A stretch of DNA of 60,639 nt, from positions 1 to 60,639 of the forward strand of contig JAFGJX010000061.1 of the NCBI GenBank assembly GCA_016928865.1. Reading direction: 5' to 3'. Positions 59,301 to 60,639 of the stretch are shown here, in pieces. The first letter of the stretch is position 1. Each line of letters starts with the position of its first letter. The notes under the pieces were generated by a model that worked only from the letters and a program-made list of their open reading frames with translations, did no database searches and was not told the DNA's origin. The translations under genes were made by a program, and so were the position numbers. The stretch comes from Spirochaetota bacterium (GTDB lineage: Bacteria; Spirochaetota; UBA4802; UBA5550).

Positions 59301-60539
59301 TCACAGAAAGCGCCGGTACACCGTAATGATGTCCCGCACCGCTTTTTCCCAGTTAAAGAACTCTGTCACCCGCTCGATGCCGGCCATGCCCATCTCCCTG
59401 AGCAACGCCCGGTCGGCAAAGAGGGCGTTCACCGCCTTCGCGATTGCCTCGTGGTCGCGCGCGGGCGCCACGATCCCGGCGCCGCCCACCACCTCCGGGA
59501 GCGCGCCGCCGTCGCTCGCAACGACCGGCACCCCGCACGACATCGCCTCCGCCGCGGGAAGGCCGAAGCCCTCGTACACGGACGGCACGATCGCGATTTC
59601 AGACTCGCTATAGTGGCGCACGAGGTCTTCGGTCGCGGTTTTGCCGGTGAACGAAACGCGGCCCTCCAGCCCGAGCGACGCCATGAGCCGATCGGTCACC
59701 CTGTGGTGCGGCGCGCCGCCGTCAACCACGGTGAGCTTCACCCGCCGGTCGATGAGGGGCATCGCCTTCAGGAGATACACGAAGCCCTTCTTTCCGTCCT
59801 CCACGTTGCCGACGAAGATGATCTTTCCCGTTTTCTTCTTCACGCCCGGGAGGGGCCGGAACACCGAGCGATCGATGCCGTTGTACACCACCGTCAGATT
59901 TTCAAGGGGCACGCTGAAGTCACGGTTGATCGTCCGCTTCGAGTCCTCGGAAACGGTTATGATGTGGTCGAGCCGCTTCGACACGATGGACTGCATCATC
60001 GTGGGGTAGAACATCACGGTCTTGAGCTTGTTCTTGAACTTCTGCGTCCGCTCGAGCACGTTGACCAGGTCGATCGACAGGGGATGGTGGATGGTGGCCA
60101 CCACCGGCGCGCCGAGCGTCTTCATCATCAGGAGGCCGTAGCCGATCGACTGGTTATCGTGTATCACGTCGAACCGGTGCCGCGCGTACAGCCCGCGCAG
60201 AAGCTGGTAGGCGCGCCAGCCGAAGGTGCTTATCTCGGAGAAGGCGCCGGTGCGGCTCGCCAGGTACTCGTAAAAATTGAGCGGCCTGAAAATGCAAAAC
60301 GGATCGTCCGGCTCGATGATGTCGAATTTTTTCCGCACGAAATACTGGTTGTTGTGGATGGCATGAAGGGTGACCCCCTGCATCTGAAACGGGTAGGGCG
60401 GCCCCACGATCGCGTGCACCTCGTGGCCCTGCCGCACCATTTCCTCGGCGATATACTTGAGGTAAATGCCCTGGCCGCCCGAGTAGGGATTGCCCCGGTA
60501 GCAGAGCAGGCATATTTTCAGAGGGCGGTCCGCAGTCAT
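59301..60539 (-). CDS. Glycosyltransferase family 4 protein, 412 aa
   Basis: A GT-B fold enzyme with N-terminal S-G-G-Q-G-I-Y, a central linker with I-I-T-V-S-E-D-S and N-G-I-D, and the C-terminal nucleotide-sugar site Y-E-G-F-G-L-P-A-A-E-A-M-S-C-G-V-P-V-V-A-S (E-x7-E type). It transfers a sugar from an NDP-sugar, probably in cell-surface polysaccharide or glycolipid synthesis. Start ATG 60539 is chosen because it overlaps the stop of the upstream gene as ATGA; an in-frame GTG at 60599 lies inside that gene. Acceptor unknown. Confidence 0.9.
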   Translation of the reverse strand: MTADRPLKICLLCYRGNPYSGGQGIYLKYIAEEMVRQGHEVHAIVGPPYPFQMQGVTLHAIHNNQYFVRKKFDIIEPDDPFCIFRPLNFYEYLASRTGAFSEISTFGWRAYQLLRGLYARHRFDVIHDNQSIGYGLLMMKTLGAPVVATIHHPLSIDLVNVLERTQKFKNKLKTVMFYPTMMQSIVSKRLDHIITVSEDSKRTINRDFSVPLENLTVVYNGIDRSVFRPLPGVKKKTGKIIFVGNVEDGKKGFVYLLKAMPLIDRRVKLTVVDGGAPHHRVTDRLMASLGLEGRVSFTGKTATEDLVRHYSESEIAIVPSVYEGFGLPAAEAMSCGVPVVASDGGALPEVVGGAGIVAPARDHEAIAKAVNALFADRALLREMGMAGIERVTEFFNWEKAVRDIITVYRRFL

Positions 60540-60639
60540 TGCCGCGCCCCGCGCCGGGCGGCCGCCGGCGCCTGCTGCAGCAGCTTCTTCTTCTCCCACT
60601 CGCCCATCAGGATGATCCTGTCCGGATCGAGCTTCTTTA
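60536..60639 (-). CDS. C-terminal end of an upstream gene (5' end beyond window)
   Basis: An open frame enters from the right edge and ends with TGA at 60536-60538, encoding the last 33 residues (K-K-L-D-P-D-R-I-I-L-M-G-E-W-E, then a Gln/Ala/Arg-rich tail). The stop overlaps the start of the glycosyltransferase by ATGA, so the two are in one operon. It may be another surface-glycan gene, but too little is visible to name it. Confidence 0.65.
   Translation of the reverse strand, partial: KKLDPDRIILMGEWEKKKLLQQAPAAARRGARQ

Noticed and set aside
1-60639. Insertion sequences, CRISPR arrays, rRNA or tRNA genes, integrases
   Set aside because: I saw no transposase or integrase motifs, no regularly spaced direct repeats of CRISPR type, and no rRNA or tRNA signatures on either strand.

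Overview
The window looks like chromosomal DNA of a free-living, probably anaerobic or microaerophilic Gram-negative bacterium of high GC content. Two 7TMR-DISM/SpoIIE-type phosphatases, a relaxed lipobox, many PAS sensor proteins, a lysine-rich H1-like protein and an hgcAB pair would fit an environmental member of the Spirochaetota. This placement is an inference from gene content; no rRNA or other taxonomic marker is present.

Layout. 1-5.8 kb: the 5' part of a large surface lipoprotein with 109-residue tandem repeats, and poorly characterised genes. 5.9-14.3 kb: an alpha-2-macroglobulin-like protein and its usual partner, penicillin-binding protein 1C. 14.3-20.7 kb: a frameshifted outer-membrane barrel gene, an isochorismatase-fold hydrolase, PBP1A and an AI-2E-family membrane protein. 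20.9-30.6 kb: a hypothetical gene, a PHP phosphatase, PgeF, a PAS/HisKA_2 kinase with a REC-PAS partner, and a large RND/MMPL transporter. 30.9-37.2 kb: MntP, an H1-like basic protein, tandem paralogous 7TMR-DISM/SpoIIE phosphatases and a 62-residue basic protein. 37.2-46.6 kb: a Ser/Thr kinase, FHA-membrane and VWA-FHA gene set, a metallophosphoesterase, an LRR protein with an HPD motif, and a CoA-transferase-like/GNAT fusion. 46.6-48.7 kb: flavodiiron protein, universal stress protein and ferredoxin. 48.9-55.5 kb: the centrepiece. 55.5-60.6 kb: a large multi-PAS sensor kinase and glycosyltransferases.

The most important observation is at 48.95-55.55 kb. hgcA (corrinoid protein with the N-V-W-C-A-A-G-K cap-helix motif) and hgcB (2[4Fe-4S] ferredoxin with C-M-E-C-G-A-C and a terminal Cys-Cys) are the mercury-methylation pair. 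They are the first two genes of what looks like a single ten-gene operon: hgcA-hgcB-arsR-ArsP-type permease-thioredoxin-like-DGC protein-ArsF-ArsG-ACR3-arsC. Adjacent genes overlap or are at most 30 bp apart. The only obvious promoter lies just before hgcA (TTGACT-N17-TATATT), and its -10 box is framed by a perfect inverted repeat, TTTGGC-N6-GCCAAA. This suggests that mercury methylation is under control of a metalloid-sensing ArsR repressor and made together with arsenite and organoarsenical efflux. A divergent ferredoxin gene with a Crp/Fnr-like palindrome, next to flavodiiron and stress genes, fits an anaerobic redox setting.
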